Below are positions 32,881 through 45,277 of a DNA stretch of 64,000 bases, piece after piece (position 1 is the first letter of the stretch; each line of letters opens with the position of its first letter). Made by a program: the position numbers and the translations under genes. Location of the stretch: the NCBI RefSeq assembly GCF_027595985.1, contig NC_073306.1:103693484-103757483 (forward strand), written 5' to 3'. The notes under the pieces are model-generated. The model searched no databases. It was not told the origin of the DNA and saw nothing but the letters and a program-made list of their open reading frames with translations. Origin of the DNA: Sorex araneus (lineage: Eukaryota; Chordata; Mammalia; Eulipotyphla; Soricidae).

Positions 32881-34744
32881 ACTTAAAATACAAAAAAGAC
32901 CATTTCCTTTCATCCCCATCTATCATATTACACCATGTTCCTGTAACCTATTTTCTATACATGATTTAAAGATTCTTCCACTATTTCACACTGTAAACAT
33001 GCAACTCACATTTAAAGGCAACCTAGTATAGTACTGAACCAAGATGCTTATCATTCTGATCTACTGCTTCACCTGCTCTCATCCTCATTCACTTTCAAAG
33101 TATTTTAAACCCAAACAAACTGTTGAAATCAAATGTTTCCTAGCTTTTATAACCTCCTGAAAAGACTCCATCAATCTGAAAATCAGCCATCCGATGCCTA
33201 AAAGTGTTTACAGTGCATCCTACAGCGGTCGGAAATATCTCTAGATTGATTGCCCTCATCTCTAACATCCTAAACAGAGATATCCAATGCCCCTGATCTG
33301 ATTTATTCAGGCAATTAGGACTCTTTTTTTTTTAAAGGATCAAGTCACTTTCATGAAGACAAGCTCTCTGAATTTATCTAATTTCTCAATCCCTTCAAAA
33401 TTTTAAAAGTAAAATCCCACTCTTTCAGCTTCTAAGTACAACTCAACGATGAAAATACCCTACCACTGGGACCATCTTCTCATTCCTAGAAACTGTAAAA
33501 CATGCTTCCCCTGAGACCTCTTGAGACTAACGTCTGATAGCTTTGGAGGTCTGGGGTACATGGCATTTAACTGTGAAAAGCAAAAGCTGGAATCCAGTGC
33601 TTCACGATCATTAAAGTTACACATTTTATGATAGTGGAAAACTTAATCTTGACCATGAAGATAAACTTGGCCACTGGTTTGTTACTCTCTGCAGAAATAA
33701 ATTATTAAACATTTCGATATGTTTCCTTCTTCTCATTTCCAGCCCTATGAGATCATCTAAGTTGAGAGCAATGTTTTTGAAACTTCCTGACACGAGGCCA
33801 AGTTCAGCAGTAGGTGTGATATAAAATATTTCACAAGCAATAGACTTGAGATACCAACCAATCAGAATAGACACCAACCGGTACACCTGATAGGACCATG
33901 CTGGTGAGTAGCAGCTGTGTCAGCCCTGCTCATCAGCATCCATTCCACCAGGGCTTCCAGCACAGCACGTTCTTTGATCTTTGGAAATACTACTTTGGCA
34001 TCCCTGGCAACCAGGCCTGCATCCTTCTCTGTTCTCTGGTTAATGAATCTTGGAAGGTCTTTTAGGTCACTTGACATTTAGATGTGAGAAAATTAGAAAC
34101 TAATGATTCACACTTGTAGTAAATGCAAATTTTATTTGTTAAAATTGGAAAATGAAAACGTTTACTCTTATAGGCTCATCTTAGGGAGACAAATTTTTTA
34201 CTCTGTGGCATCTTCTGGGTCTGAAGGCATATTGAGGTGCTGTTCTCGTCTTTCTCTGACTACATTTTGTTGTTATCTACTATCTTTGACGTTTTTCTGC
34301 TACAGAATAAGACTAATGGAGATTTGACTACAAGAATTGTTTTCTTTTTCCTTGAATTTCCTCACGAAACAAGACACATTACCCCCAAATAAATTCTACC
34401 TCACCCAATCACCAAGCCTTTCAAAGGTCCAGCAAGAAGGTGAGCACTTAACACTGGCTCCAAGTCCCCACCAGTCTCTAATAGACCAGAGACCCTTTCC
34501 CCTCCTTGGTGTCTGCTCCTCAATCTTGATCTCCTTGGGGCACACTCATAAACCTTTCCACTCTGTGGATTGGGAGAGACTATTTCAATACCCAAAAGAA
34601 GAGAAACATAAAATAATTCACAATAATTAAAAAACAAAGCAATGTTTTTAAGATTGCCATAAGTGAAATATATAATATCAATAATTAATACATGCTATGC
34701 ATATATAAAAATAAAACTTTATTAAGAAAATTCTACTTTAGTAT
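32881..34744. other. SINE-poor stretch, nothing recognised
   Basis: About 1.9 kb with no clear repeat. Two adjoining minus-strand frames (34077-33862 and 33886-33626) were examined as a possible broken gene but not recognised. Confidence 0.4.
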
Positions 34745-35190
34745 ATATATTTTTTAGTTTTTATCAGTGAATCACTGTGAGGTACAGTTACAAACTTATG
34801 AACCTTTGTTTGTATTTCTTTTACATTCCTCCACCAGTGCCCGTTCTCCTCCACCAATGTTCCCAGTATCCCTCCCACTACCCACCCCCAACACCCACCA
34901 CCCCACCCTGCCTCTCCAGCAGGGCATTCCCTTTTGTTCTCTCTCCTGTTGGATGTTGTAGTTTGCAATAGAGGTATTGAATGGCCATCATATTCGGTCT
35001 ATAGTCTACTTTCGGCACGCAGCTTTCAACATGAGTGGGTCCTCCCAACATTCTCTACTAGGTGTTCCCTTCTCTATCTCAGCTGCCTTTTCCCCCAGCT
35101 TGTGAGGCCAGTTTCCAAGCTGTGGGGCAGACCTCCTGGTTCTTATCTACTACTCTTTGGTGTTAGTCTCCCATTCTGCTACTTTATAGT
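34745..35190 (-). mobile_element. L1 3' end, 5'-truncated
   Basis: Minus strand: tail side TTTTATCAGTGAATCACTGTG, 3' UTR (TTCTCCTCCACCAATG, CAATAGAGGTATTGAATGG), ending in sequence equivalent to CATTCTGTTATT of other copies. A TAGTATAT word is present on both sides. Confidence 0.9.
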
Positions 35191-35203
35191 ATATCTTCTT
35201 AAA

Positions 35204-35342
35204 TTTTTTTACTGAGGTGGACACCAGCAGTGCTCAGGGATTACTCTTGGCAGTGCTCAGGAACCAAGTGCCTTGCTGTGAATCAAACTGGGTTCTGCAG
35301 CATTGAAGGCATACACCCTACTTGCTATACTCTCCAGCCCTC
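35204..35342 (-). mobile_element. Old SINE-A copy
   Basis: Minus strand: CACCAGCAGTGCTCAGGG, AATCAAACTGGGTTCTGC, ending CTATACTCTCCAGCCC. The central CATATGG block is lost. Confidence 0.78.
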
Positions 35343-35395
35343 TAATATATTTTTGTTCAATGAACTTAACTCAAGGAAATTGTTTGTTTGTTTGT

Positions 35396-35550
35396 TTGGG
35401 AGCCAAACCCAGTTGTGCTCAGAGTTTACTCCTGGCTCTGGATTCAGGAATCACTTCTGGCGGGCTTTGAAGACCATATGGGGTACTAAGGATTGAACCT
35501 ATGTCCAACCCATTGAAGGCAATTTCCTTACCCTATCTCTCCAACTTAAT
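35396..35550 (-). mobile_element. Old SINE-A copy
   Basis: Minus strand: GGAGCCAAACCCAGTTGTG, CTCCTGGCTCTGGATTCAGG, GACCATATGGGGTACTAAG, ending CCCTATCTCTCCAAC. Confidence 0.8.
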
Positions 35551-36324
35551 CTCTCCTATCTCTCCAAGCCCACCTTAAGGAAAATTTAAGATGGCAATTC
35601 TCTACATTTTATTTCCCCAAAGGAAATATTTCAAGATACCAGATTCTTACATTCATGCCACCCTGTTCTAGAAAGTTCCCCTTTGTAGATGGAAGGGGAT
35701 GATTTTAAGGACAGTTAAGAGCTTAATACTGAATTTTAAAGGCTAATGTATAGATTAGTATCTAGAGACACTATGTTGCCTTGTTTTTAAGACTGGTTTA
35801 AAAGGAATATCTTCTATCTAAATTACTCTAAAAGCAAACATATATACATATTTATATATAATTACTTCATCTGTGAATATATAAAATATACACATATATA
35901 AAATATGATATATACTTTTTCATATATGAATTAAATATTCCATCTTTGAAGACTGAATATTGAAGGTTGAGAGATTGACTAGTTTCTTAGTGATTAGTCT
36001 CGTAGTGATGAGACGTTAACATCTCTCTTTGATAGTGAAGTAGACACAACATATCATTCTGTCAATAAGAGTGGAAACTGGACCAAAAAGTGGTGAAACG
36101 GGAGCTAGGGAATTACACTTTATAGACTATAAAGTATACTTTACAGAAATTTTTAAATTTTATTTATTTGACACCGAAAATAACATATGCAGTAGAAAAG
36201 GTTATTATTACACTTCACAGTTAATGAAACATGTTCAGGAAGACTATATTATGCAATGTCACACAAATTATAAATGATGAAAAAGGATGCATATAAATCC
36301 ATGTATTCTGTTGCTTATTTATTT
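35551..36324. other. AT-rich stretch
   Basis: Includes TATA-rich repeats around 35830-35925. No gene or clear mobile element. Confidence 0.45.
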
Positions 36325-36474
36325 GTTTTGGAACCATACCCATTTGTGCTCAGAACTTACACCTGGTTCTGTGCTCAGGGCTCATGGAACTATATGGAAT
36401 ACCAGAAATTGAACTTGGGTCAGCTACACATAAGACAAGTGTCCTACCAGCTGTACTATTGCTTTGGCCTCAAA
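36325..36474 (-). mobile_element. Old SINE-A copy
   Basis: Minus strand: GGAACCATACCCATTTGTGC, CTTACACCTGGTTCTGTGC, GGAACTATATGGAATACC, CTGTACTATTGCTTTGGCC. Confidence 0.8.
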
Positions 36475-36591
36475 TCCAGGTATGATTTAAAATCCCATAT
36501 TTATCACCAAAACACAATGTCATTCCCAATTATATGCACGTAGACTTTGGAGCTGTGACAATCCCCTGAGATCATTCCCATCTAAAAATAT

Positions 36592-36632
36592 ACATGTGCG
36601 TGTGTGTATATATATATATATGTACATATATA
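36592..36632. repeat. (TG)n/(TA)n short tandem repeat
   Basis: GTGCGTGTGTGTATATATAT-type tract. Confidence 0.9.
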
Positions 36633-36724
36633 ATCTTTATTTTTACATCCCCATTGAAGCTTACAGCAGAAAATATTATTAATCACCTATACACTTTCCT
36701 GCTCTTCTCTAAGAGTAGATATCT

Positions 36725-36925
36725 AAGTTTCCCCACTATTCAAAGTAGGATTTTCTCAAAAAATCTTTCAGAATACAAAATGGCCTGAAGCACAGAAACA
36801 ATTACTACTAATTTATACAGAAAAATGAAGAGATTTCCTAGTCCCCTCCAAAAAGAACACCAAATACATAAAACATAAACTGGAACTGACAGATGGTAAG
36901 TTCAGGAACGATCTGATAAATACAC
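36725..36925 (+). repeat. Unidentified old repeat, copy 1
   Basis: Aligns by eye along about 200 bp with 38483-38695. Shared blocks are AAGTTTCCCC..ACT, ACAATTACTACTAATTTA/GCAATTACCACTTATTTA, CCCCTCCAAAAA and CATAAAAC.TAAA. Family unknown to me. Confidence 0.7.
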
Positions 36926-37666
36926 AACCTGCCGAAAGTAGTCCAGAGGACAGAGTTGAGCGGGGTCACGCTCACACTTGTGCAGTAGCACCGACTCAGC
37001 ACTGGCAGCTGCAGGAAAATGCTGAACATTACTTTTATTTTTGACCTTTTGTCATAAAAGTGAAAATCCTCTTCAGATTTTTTTTCCATTAGCAAGTACA
37101 GGTACTAATACAGTTTCTTTCATTAAACAAAGTAGCATAACTCAAACTTTCAAAAAGAGGGAGATATCTATGTTAGGAACTTCTCAGCATCTTGTAGCAG
37201 CATGAGTGAGTTATCACAAAGGAACTATAGACAAAAATGGTGCAGAACACTTTCAGGCCTATTCTCTGTGAACATTTTTCTTGCCCCATTAATAGCCAGA
37301 TGCAAAAAGAACCAGTGGGAAATACTAGATGAAAGGAGTAAAGTGAGGCCCCCAAATGACCACAGTGGAGCAACAGAGAAGAGGGAGACATGGAGACCTG
37401 AATGTGAATGAGAAATAAACCGTTTTGTGAAAGTAGTCTTTTAGTTGCCTTTTATAAGTCTGCTTTCAGACTTCTTTGTTTTAGAGCTATCGTTTTATAC
37501 TAATACTCAGAACAAAAAATAAATCATGTCTTAATGACTAAGATATAGAGAAATGACATCAAATATTTCGATAGAGAAAGGAAATTGTCTCCTATTTTTA
37601 GTTTTTTTCCCTTAACAGTGAAAACCCTTAATGACTAATGAATTAAAAGGTTCAGAATTAGTGAAG

Positions 37667-37668
<2 letters not shown>
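36926..37668. other. Repeat-poor stretch
   Basis: No recognised gene or mobile element. The weakly similar word TTGACCTTTTGTCATAAAAG (about 37038) may extend the unidentified repeat. Confidence 0.4.
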
Positions 37669-37703
<35 letters not shown>

Positions 37704-37760
37704 CCTCTCTCTCTCTCCCCACTCTCTCTATCACACACACACACATGCACACACACACAC
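37669..37760. repeat. (CT)n(CA)n compound microsatellite
   Basis: An imperfect CT tract to about 37730 passes into a CA tract interrupted by CATGCAC. No L1 3' UTR sequence flanks it, unlike the other CT tracts. Confidence 0.95.
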
Positions 37761-38482
37761 AACTTGTATTATATCAAGTTGTTCTTGATAAAGTAGATTC
37801 AGGTTTTTAAATGACAAAAATATAATTAAGGTTATTCTCCTTGAAGAACACATGTTACAAAATAAAATTACACACAAATGTATTTATGAAAATTATAAAA
37901 TAAGTGCCAACACAAATCAAAAATTTTAAGTTGGTAAATACCATTGGCATCACAACAAAATATTTAACTTCCTGACATGCCATATAACATTCATTTCATA
38001 TTTTAGTCATATTCTTTTATCACATCTTTATGTGTAATCATTTTATATTTTATTAGAAAACAAAAAATAATTATTTTTTCCTAACAGTCAAAACTGGTTG
38101 TTTTATTATTGATGGTAATGTATTTAAGGAAATGTTCATCATTATAACTTAAGTCTATCATTAAGTTTATCTTAATAACTATTAAGATAAAACCTCTGCC
38201 TCAAATATTTGTGTCATGATGTCAGGTGAGTTGGCACAGTGAGTAATATAGATTTTCTAAGAAAACATGCATATACTGTAATAATTTTCCACAATATGAA
38301 TGTGACAGAAAGTCATATGAATATATACCACTGTACCCATACTAACTGTACCTCTAATTGTACTTTCTCATATTTTTTAAATATACAAAAGCTATAGCAC
38401 CTCTTATACAACCTGACATAAAAAGTAACTTAAGAAGTGGGGAAGTTGAAGAGAGAATAGTGTAAAGGATATGATTAGAATA
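37761..38482. other. AT-rich stretch
   Basis: No gene or repeat recognised. Confidence 0.4.
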
Positions 38483-38695
38483 AAGTTTCCCCCACTGTCT
38501 AAAAACAGAGCATTTATATAAAACCTTTAAACAGAAATGGCAAAAAGCAAAAAAGCAATTACCACTTATTTACACAGATACATTTTTGAGCATTCCCATA
38601 CCCCCTCCAAAAAATAACCTCCCATATAATACCAAATTCATAAAACCTAAAATAACACTAATGGCTGATAAAAGAAGGAATGATATAAATACCCA
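38483..38695 (+). repeat. Unidentified old repeat, copy 2
   Basis: Second copy of the element at 36725-36925, same orientation, about 1.76 kb downstream. A further possible shared word is TTGACCTTTATTGTTGTG near 38871. Confidence 0.7.
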
Positions 38696-40499
38696 GGCCA
38701 CATAGATTGGAAATACATATATGATGTTGTTTCAATTACCAGACTAGGCAAGACAAGCACACAAAGAAAGTTGAGAGGTAATGACGAAGTATTAGGCTAA
38801 GTCACCAGAGACTGTGTGGTGGTAGGTATAGGGAACTGTTATATAGGAGAGGAAGGAAAGAGTTATTTATTGACCTTTATTGTTGTGAAATTGTCAGGGC
38901 AGTTAGGTCACTAACACTTAGACCTTGTATGTCTGCCTATTTCATGCAGTCACCAGTCGGGCTGTGAGCTGCTTCTGTGACAACAAAAACTCTCCCTGCT
39001 TAGTAAAATATTACAAATGTAAGTCTTATGTAGAAGTAAAGTGGAATAAGGCAAACTTGAAAATTGGGGATAATGGTTTACAAATTCTTCCTAGAATCTA
39101 TTATTTTTTGGTCACATTTATTTTTGGTGGGAGGCTGTCATACTTAGTGGTGCTCAGAGAGAAGTAGCTGAATTAGAGAGAGTTAACAGCGAATCTGTCA
39201 AAGGATCTAATGTTTCCATTGTAAAGGTTCATGATTTTATGGGAGAGCCCAGAAGAGCTGGGATTTGATTCTCAATTCAAATGAAAAACACAGCAAAACC
39301 TGTAAAGTGGCAGGAAGACTCATCTCAAGACCCAATTGGGTAAATACAATCAATAACATCCTGTCAGGAACTTTTTGTGGTCTCATGTAAATATAGGCTA
39401 CCTGCATAAAAGATAAAAGCTGTCAATTTCCTCTCTCTCATCTGTCGATGATGATTTATCTATTATTCCCTTGAAAGAAGTAAACCAAAGCAAGCAATTA
39501 CCTAAATTTTCCCAGTCATCTGTGTCCATTGTGAAATTCGATGGGAAAGTAAGGTGCAGGATGGTACAATTCTAGGGATATTTCAGAGAACTCTAAACAA
39601 ATGAAGAATAATGAACTCAATCCAGTATAGTCACTTTTGAGATCATCTATAAGGGAAAAAGTGTCATGGGCTGTTTAATCAACCCTGAACTGTGGGGATG
39701 ACTATATATAATTTAGGTGTTTTCCAATCAGCTAAGACAAAACAGTAATAAACAGTCAGCTGCTCTCTGAACACACGACTAGCACACTGTTCTTAAACAG
39801 AATTAGTGTAGAGCTTTTCTAAAACTTTCAACTTAACTTTGAATCATCGTAGAAATAGCTCCTTCTCACAGTTATTATTTATTATCAACTTATCAAAGAC
39901 CTGCTTGTCAGAAAACTTTAGGCTTACCAAAGCAGTATGAACAATCACTAGGGCAGGAAGTAAAGGCTACTTTGACATATCAGAAAGCTGTTGTGAGTAA
40001 CAAACCCTTTAGAGGCAAGATGGAAGTCTGAGCATAAAATTTCAATTCCCAGCTGTCTTCCACCATTGATAACCTGCTCTTGTTCTGAAGAAATTCAACA
40101 CCTTTCACACTGAAAGTTGCATTAAGATATACAGAAAAGAGCCTAGTGTTTTAGATGACCCCATGGAGAAACCTGGACATATTCTGGGCAAATTTTGAGC
40201 AGCAGTGGTTCCCCAACTTGGTCTCATCCTATTTCCTTCATCAAGGAGAGGACAGAGACAGATCCAGTCCTTAAGACCTCCACTCTTTCAACATGTACAC
40301 AATCTGACTGGGATCAATATGAGGCGAGGATTAAAATCATTTGTTCTAGACCTCATCCTAATTTTTAAATAATCTATCCTCCAGCCCATTTTTATAAACA
40401 ATTAAAGATTACTTTCAATGTTTTTAACTAACTGGATACTAGTTTTTAAACATTTTTACTTTTTTATCACGTGGGTCATTGTTCATTCAAAATCACAGG
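38696..40499. other. SINE-poor stretch
   Basis: Only a weak minus-strand SINE-A remnant (about 39103-39165, TTTTTGGTCACATTTATTTT..GTGGTGCTCAGAGA) is visible. No exon recognised. Confidence 0.45.
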
Positions 40500-40592
40500 G
40501 CAGGGCTGAAGGTCAGTGCTAGAGTTCATGCTTTGTAAGTGTGAGGCCTGGATTCAATTTTCTGTAAAATAATAATAACAATAATAATAATG
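40500..40592 (+). mobile_element. Old tRNA-like SINE remnant
   Basis: AGGGCTGAAGGTCAGTGC with a box A-like start, then GTGAGGCCTGGATTCAATTT (box B-like) and an (AAT)n tail. It has no SINE-A or SINE-B body. Confidence 0.6.
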
Positions 40593-40963
40593 ATCCAAAT
40601 TAATCCAAATTACTTTTATGATTGAGTAGCCCTTCAAGTCACAATAGCTGAGACAGAATCATTGAACAAGAGCTTGAAGCTTAAAGCAAACAAACACAAA
40701 TTTTCTACTTACTAGAAATAAAACTTGGAAAAAGTTACTTGACTAGGAGAAAACTTTCTTCAACTATAAATGAAATCAAGGAGCCTCATTCTACAGAGTG
40801 ACTGAGAGAAATCATATATATGTCAAAAAAGATAAAAGGGGGTCTATAAATACTAATACTCCTGTTAAGCATCATGATTATTATGACAATTCTGTGTCAA
40901 CAAAGACAGGGGATTACTAGTAGATGTAGATTTGACTTCTGAAGATCCTAAACTTCTCCATGT

Positions 40964-41212
40964 TAGAACAGCAGGTAGGGTGTTTGCCTTGCACGTGGCC
41001 GACCCAGGTTTGATTCCTCTGCCCCTCTCAGAGAGCTTGAAAAGCTACCGAGAGTATCCCGCCTGCACAGCAGAGCCTGGCAAGCTACCCGTGGCGATTC
41101 ATTATGCCAAAAACAGTAACAACAAGTATCACAATGGAGACATTACTGGTGCCTGCTCAAGCAAATCGCTGAACAACGGGATGACAGTAATACAGTGACA
41201 GTAATACAGAAA
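40964..41212 (+). mobile_element. SINE-B copy, first bases missing
   Basis: Begins AGAACAGCAGGTAGGGTG (head lacking GGGGCTGGAG). Then GGTTTGATTCCTC, GAGAGCTTGAAAAGCTACCG, GCCAAAAACAGTAACAACAAG, and the terminal repeats GACAGTAATACAGTGACAG. Confidence 0.92.
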
Positions 41213-41849
41213 AAAAATCAACCAAAGTCAGTTTTCTCATCCTTAAATGAAAATAGCTGCAATCCTTGTAAAGCACATCAAAGAAAAATAATTAAAATTG
41301 AAAAAAATTATATAAAATCTTATCATCTCAGTTAGAAGAGCCAAATAGCTTTGTGATTTTGTTTTGGCTAATTTTTCAGCCCTCTCTCTAGTCAAATGCT
41401 TCTATGTCAGTCTAGTTTGATTCTGCCAAGATAATACAATCTTGGTAAGACAAATATATTTGTCTTTGTTCTCTATCCGGTTAAAGTGTTACATTCTTTC
41501 AAACTATAATCTGGTCATTATAAATAGAGTGTAGAAGACACTGTTGAGTAAAAAGTCAGATGTGGAAATGTCCAGAAGGTGTCCTCATTCACAGAGCTAG
41601 GCTGACACCTTTCATCAAAGTGTTCTTTCCCATTCAGCCACTCACCAAGCTCACACACTCTCCTTTTATGTTTAAGAGGTACTCTTTCTGAGGCCAGCAT
41701 CTGTATCCTAATCATCTCTGAACTTTGCAAGTCCCTTCTCTTCACATAATATTAGTTGATTGAATCTAATCTCCTTTTTGACCTTTTTAGCAGCTCATTA
41801 CCTACTAGTACACAGAAGAACGGTTGCCCTACAAATAATGAAGCATGAG
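41213..41849. other. Unannotated spacer
   Basis: No gene or repeat recognised. A 75-codon minus-strand frame (41518-41745) has no motif. Confidence 0.4.
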
Positions 41850-41919
41850 TTTCTTCATCTGGTGAATAGGATAACAACACTTAATGATGATAATAATAGT
41901 AATTACTGTAACTGACATG
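41850..41919 (+). mobile_element. MIR fragment
   Basis: GAGTTTCTTCATCTGGTGAA followed by AGGATAACAACAC resembles the MIR core (gtttcctcatctgtaaaatggggataataa). Confidence 0.5.
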
Positions 41920-42100
41920 TATTGTAAGTGTACAATATCCCAGACTAATTGCTTTCAAATATGACTTCATTTATTCTCCTAATAACCTGAATAGGTACCT
42001 TATATTATTGCTCATTTATCAAGATTGAAGCCAAGGCACAAAAAAATAAAGTAGCTTTCCTAAGTTTTGTGTGCAACAGAGTCAAGATTCTGCCCCAAGG
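41920..42100 (-). mobile_element. MIR SINE, minus strand
   Basis: Reverse MIR core: AATTGCTTTCAAATATGACTT, ATTCTCCTAATAACCTG, GGTACCTTATATTATTGCTC, AGCCAAGGCAC. The order matches a reversed MIR. Confidence 0.65.
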
Positions 42101-42321
42101 CCATATCACTGAAGTATTTATAACAGCTATGGCTTTTGTCCCCTAAACCAAAGTATCAAACTTTACTCTAAATCAAAGACCTTATACACAAGTCTACCAT
42201 CAATTGTGAGGCATTAATTTGTAGGGCTAAATACACAATCTCTCTCACTTTATGAACCAAATCCATCTTATAATTTATAGCAAGTTGAAGTAATGAAACT
42301 ACCTTAATTCATATATATATC

Positions 42322-42527
42322 GCTGGAGCGATAGAACAGCGGTTGGGCTTTCGCCTTTCACGAGGCCAACCCGAGTTTGATTCCTCCGCCCCTCTCGGAG
42401 AGCCCGGCAAGCTACCGAGAGTATGGAGCCCGCACGGCAGAGCCTGGCAAGCTACCCGTGTGTATTGGATATGCCAAAAACAATAACAATAGGTCTCTCA
42501 ATGAGAGACGTTACTGGTGCCCACTCA

Positions 42528-42584
<57 letters not shown>

Positions 42585-42675
42585 AAAAACAGTAACAAGT
42601 CTCACAATGGAGAAGTTACTGGTGCCTGCTCGAGTGAATCGATGAACAATGGGACAACAGTGCTACAGTGCTCTC
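42322..42675 (+). mobile_element. SINE-B with a (TA)n tract and a repeated 3' part
   Basis: A full SINE-B (CGCTGGAGCGATAGAACAG to GGTGCCCACTCAAAC, 42322-42530) is followed by a TA tract. A second copy of only its 3' half follows (GCCAAAAACAGTAAC.. to GACAACAGTGCTACAG, 42582-42668). Confidence 0.9.
42531..42581. repeat. (TA)n microsatellite
   Basis: About 25 pure TA units between two SINE-B segments. A shorter TA run also precedes the SINE at 42310-42321. Confidence 0.98.
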
Positions 42676-45004
42676 TCTATATATTTTAATATATATAATA
42701 TATATTAAAAAAGCATTTTATCCCTGTTGGCAGGGCTGCATGTATAGTGCCTACCCTCCATAAAATGTTTAAGAGCTCAGAAAATGTTTTAATCCCTTTA
42801 AGATAAGAAAGAGAAACATACATACTCTCAAACCACAGAAAATATAATATGTCATATAATATATTTGTCTTTAAACCAAGGAATTCATCAAACATATTCA
42901 TTTTATTTTTAGAGAGGAGGCAAAAATACGCAGGATCCCTGAAAGTTCCCCTGCGACCCACAGTTGGCTGGGCAGGGCTGGCTGGCACTCAGTCACTGAT
43001 TCGAGTTTGCCCTCATGGTCATGCTGCCGTTGCTTTGTGACTTCTTTCTTTGCTCTGTCCAGTGTGAGAGAGAGGTCAAGCTGGTGGAGAAAAAATGACA
43101 GCTGCTCTCTAGCACAAATAGCACATACTGGGAGCTGGGTGTTAGAATGGTGATTTCCTTCCCCCTTTCAGCAAGATGAGCAAAAGTGACTGTACCGGGG
43201 TATCTACATTACTCGTCTGATGAAGGTTTTTCTGGCTACAGATTGTCTAGCCATGAAAAAAAAAAGCTGTTCACAGCAAAAGGATATTACGGAGAGGAAA
43301 TTTGAAAAATGTCAGGAAAAAACATCTTAACTGCTCAGTGGAGAGCATTCTTAAATCCTTAGTTCTAAAAACTCATGTACTTGTTACAACCAATAATAAT
43401 ACAGTTTTAGGTCTCCAGGGGGCAGAGCCCTAGAAGAAAAGACTTTCTCAACTGAGCCTGCCTGGTGTCGGTTCTCCCCCAGAATTCTGAGCTTTTTGGA
43501 AAACAAGCTATGATTCCAAATGTCAGTCTAAATTACTAATGAATCGGAGGCAAGAACTGGGTGAAGACGATGATCCTAAAAAGATGACAAGTGTGGGCTA
43601 GGGGCCCAGAGAGACCATGTTTTTAAACATGACTGTTACATATGAACTACAGTGACCTTTATTCTCAAGTCTGGTCTGTGAGTAATGAATACCAAGTCCT
43701 CCTTTCAACCTCTTAGTTTAAAGAAAGAGGAAGGAAACAGTCCATTGTTTTTCTAACCTTGCAGTTTCCTAGTGTAAGATGGAAAATTGAGGATGGCAAG
43801 TGAAAGCACAGGCCCCTCTATAGAAGGACATCCGGTGAGGCCAAGTGTGCTCTTGAAAAGGGCATTGCTTAATGGTGTAGTGGTGGGACACACGGATTCA
43901 AAACAAGCTGGAGCCAGTTTCCTTAGCAAATACACCTGAATTCTCATTACAGCCAACTCTTCATTCCGAAACTTAGTAGTCTTCCATACTGTGTCCCAAA
44001 CCCAAGGAAATAAGGCGCCTCAATGTAAACAACTGGGAAAATGAACTAGAGTGATAATTTTCTCCAGTTGAGAGATGTGATTATATCTAGAAGAATCAAA
44101 AGATGTAACCAAAAAAAAAAACCAACCATTTTTTACTAAGCTTCTATTCTATTCATACACAAATTTGTTCCACAGGAGCTCTCAGGTTTGTTCAGCACAA
44201 TTTGACCTTCATAATTATGCAGATGATTACTGGGTACCATTAGAGTTTTCAAAGTACTTTGTACATAAGAAGCTTTTAAACATTATCCTATAATAAAAGT
44301 AAGCTCATGAAAATCCCACACATTTCTTGATAACCCATCACACAGTAATAGCCTTGAGTAACTAACAGTCTGTACTACATATACAAACCAGTAGCTTGGA
44401 GGTAACAATTTTTGTATTTTACTATCTCTGGCTAGAGGTACACAGGGCTTTAAGAGAAACATATAAACTCATGCATCCAAATCCCATGTGTCTCAGAAAT
44501 AACCCCTTTCTTCTCTGCCACCCTCATCTAGGTAGCTTGGTGAGAGTAGATAGTCTAGAGAAACACTCAGAAAGGGTCTCCAATCTCTCCCTAGTAATCA
44601 CCTCTATGTGGTACCCTAATTCTCTTCTGTACAAGACCACAGAGGAAGGCAGTTCAAGTATTTTAGGACTTTTGAATTGTGGAAAGTCAAACATGTAGGT
44701 CCTACACACTTCTCCATCAGAACAGACCACTTTATGTTTTGTCCAGAGAGTTTGAATTATTGTTTTACTTAAAAAGTTAAACATAATCAGGCTCGCTGAA
44801 ATCTAAGTTCCTTTTGTTTTAGACACATAGGAATCTGTGACTCTCAGTAGCCTGCCTCCAGCTAAGTACTCCTTGGGTCACACAATGGTTGGAGATGAGG
44901 GTTGATGATTCTTTTAGCTCTTTAATATTTGTTAATGAATGAATTTTCTATTTAGTAGAAACTAGAGTTCTAAAGAAACAGAATATATGTTTGGCTAGGC
45001 CATG
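42676..45004. other. SINE-free stretch, slightly GC-richer centre
   Basis: About 2.3 kb without recognised repeats. The 42920-43080 part is GC-richer, and several frames of 63-100 codons overlap without motifs. I cannot call an exon. Confidence 0.45.
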
Positions 45005-45005
45005 A

Positions 45006-45145
45006 TGGGGTCAGGGAGATAGTGCAGGGGTTGAGGCACATGCTGTGCAGGAAACTAGCCCCAATTTGATCCCCTGAGACCAGTAGTTACCCCTGAGCAG
45101 AGAACCAAAACAAAACACCAGGTGTGACCCCAACCCCACACCTCC
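45006..45145 (+). mobile_element. Old SINE-A copy
   Basis: GATGGGGTCAGGGAGATAGTG head, AATTTGATCCCCTGAGACC (body deletion), CCAGGTGTGACCCCAAC. Moderately diverged. Confidence 0.75.
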
Positions 45146-45277
45146 CTGCAAAAGATAAGCTTGAGGCATAAAATTTGAGAGTGAAAAGGTGGGGAGAAGA
45201 GCAGAGGAGACTGAGCATGTGTCAATTCTGTCTAAGGAGGCCTTCCTATATGCAAACAATGAAACAGAGGAAAGGAC

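Noticed and set aside
33626..34077. Two adjoining minus-strand frames (71 and 86 codons) that could be one gene broken by a frameshift
   Set aside because: Neither is recognised, there is no Cys/His or other family motif, the joint has no splice signal I trust, and frames of this size are expected by chance. A protein search (blastx) would settle it.
37669..37760. CT tract as another L1 3' UTR
   Set aside because: No flanking 3' UTR words (GCAATA, CCACCAGTG, GTGATTCA) are present; it is an independent microsatellite.
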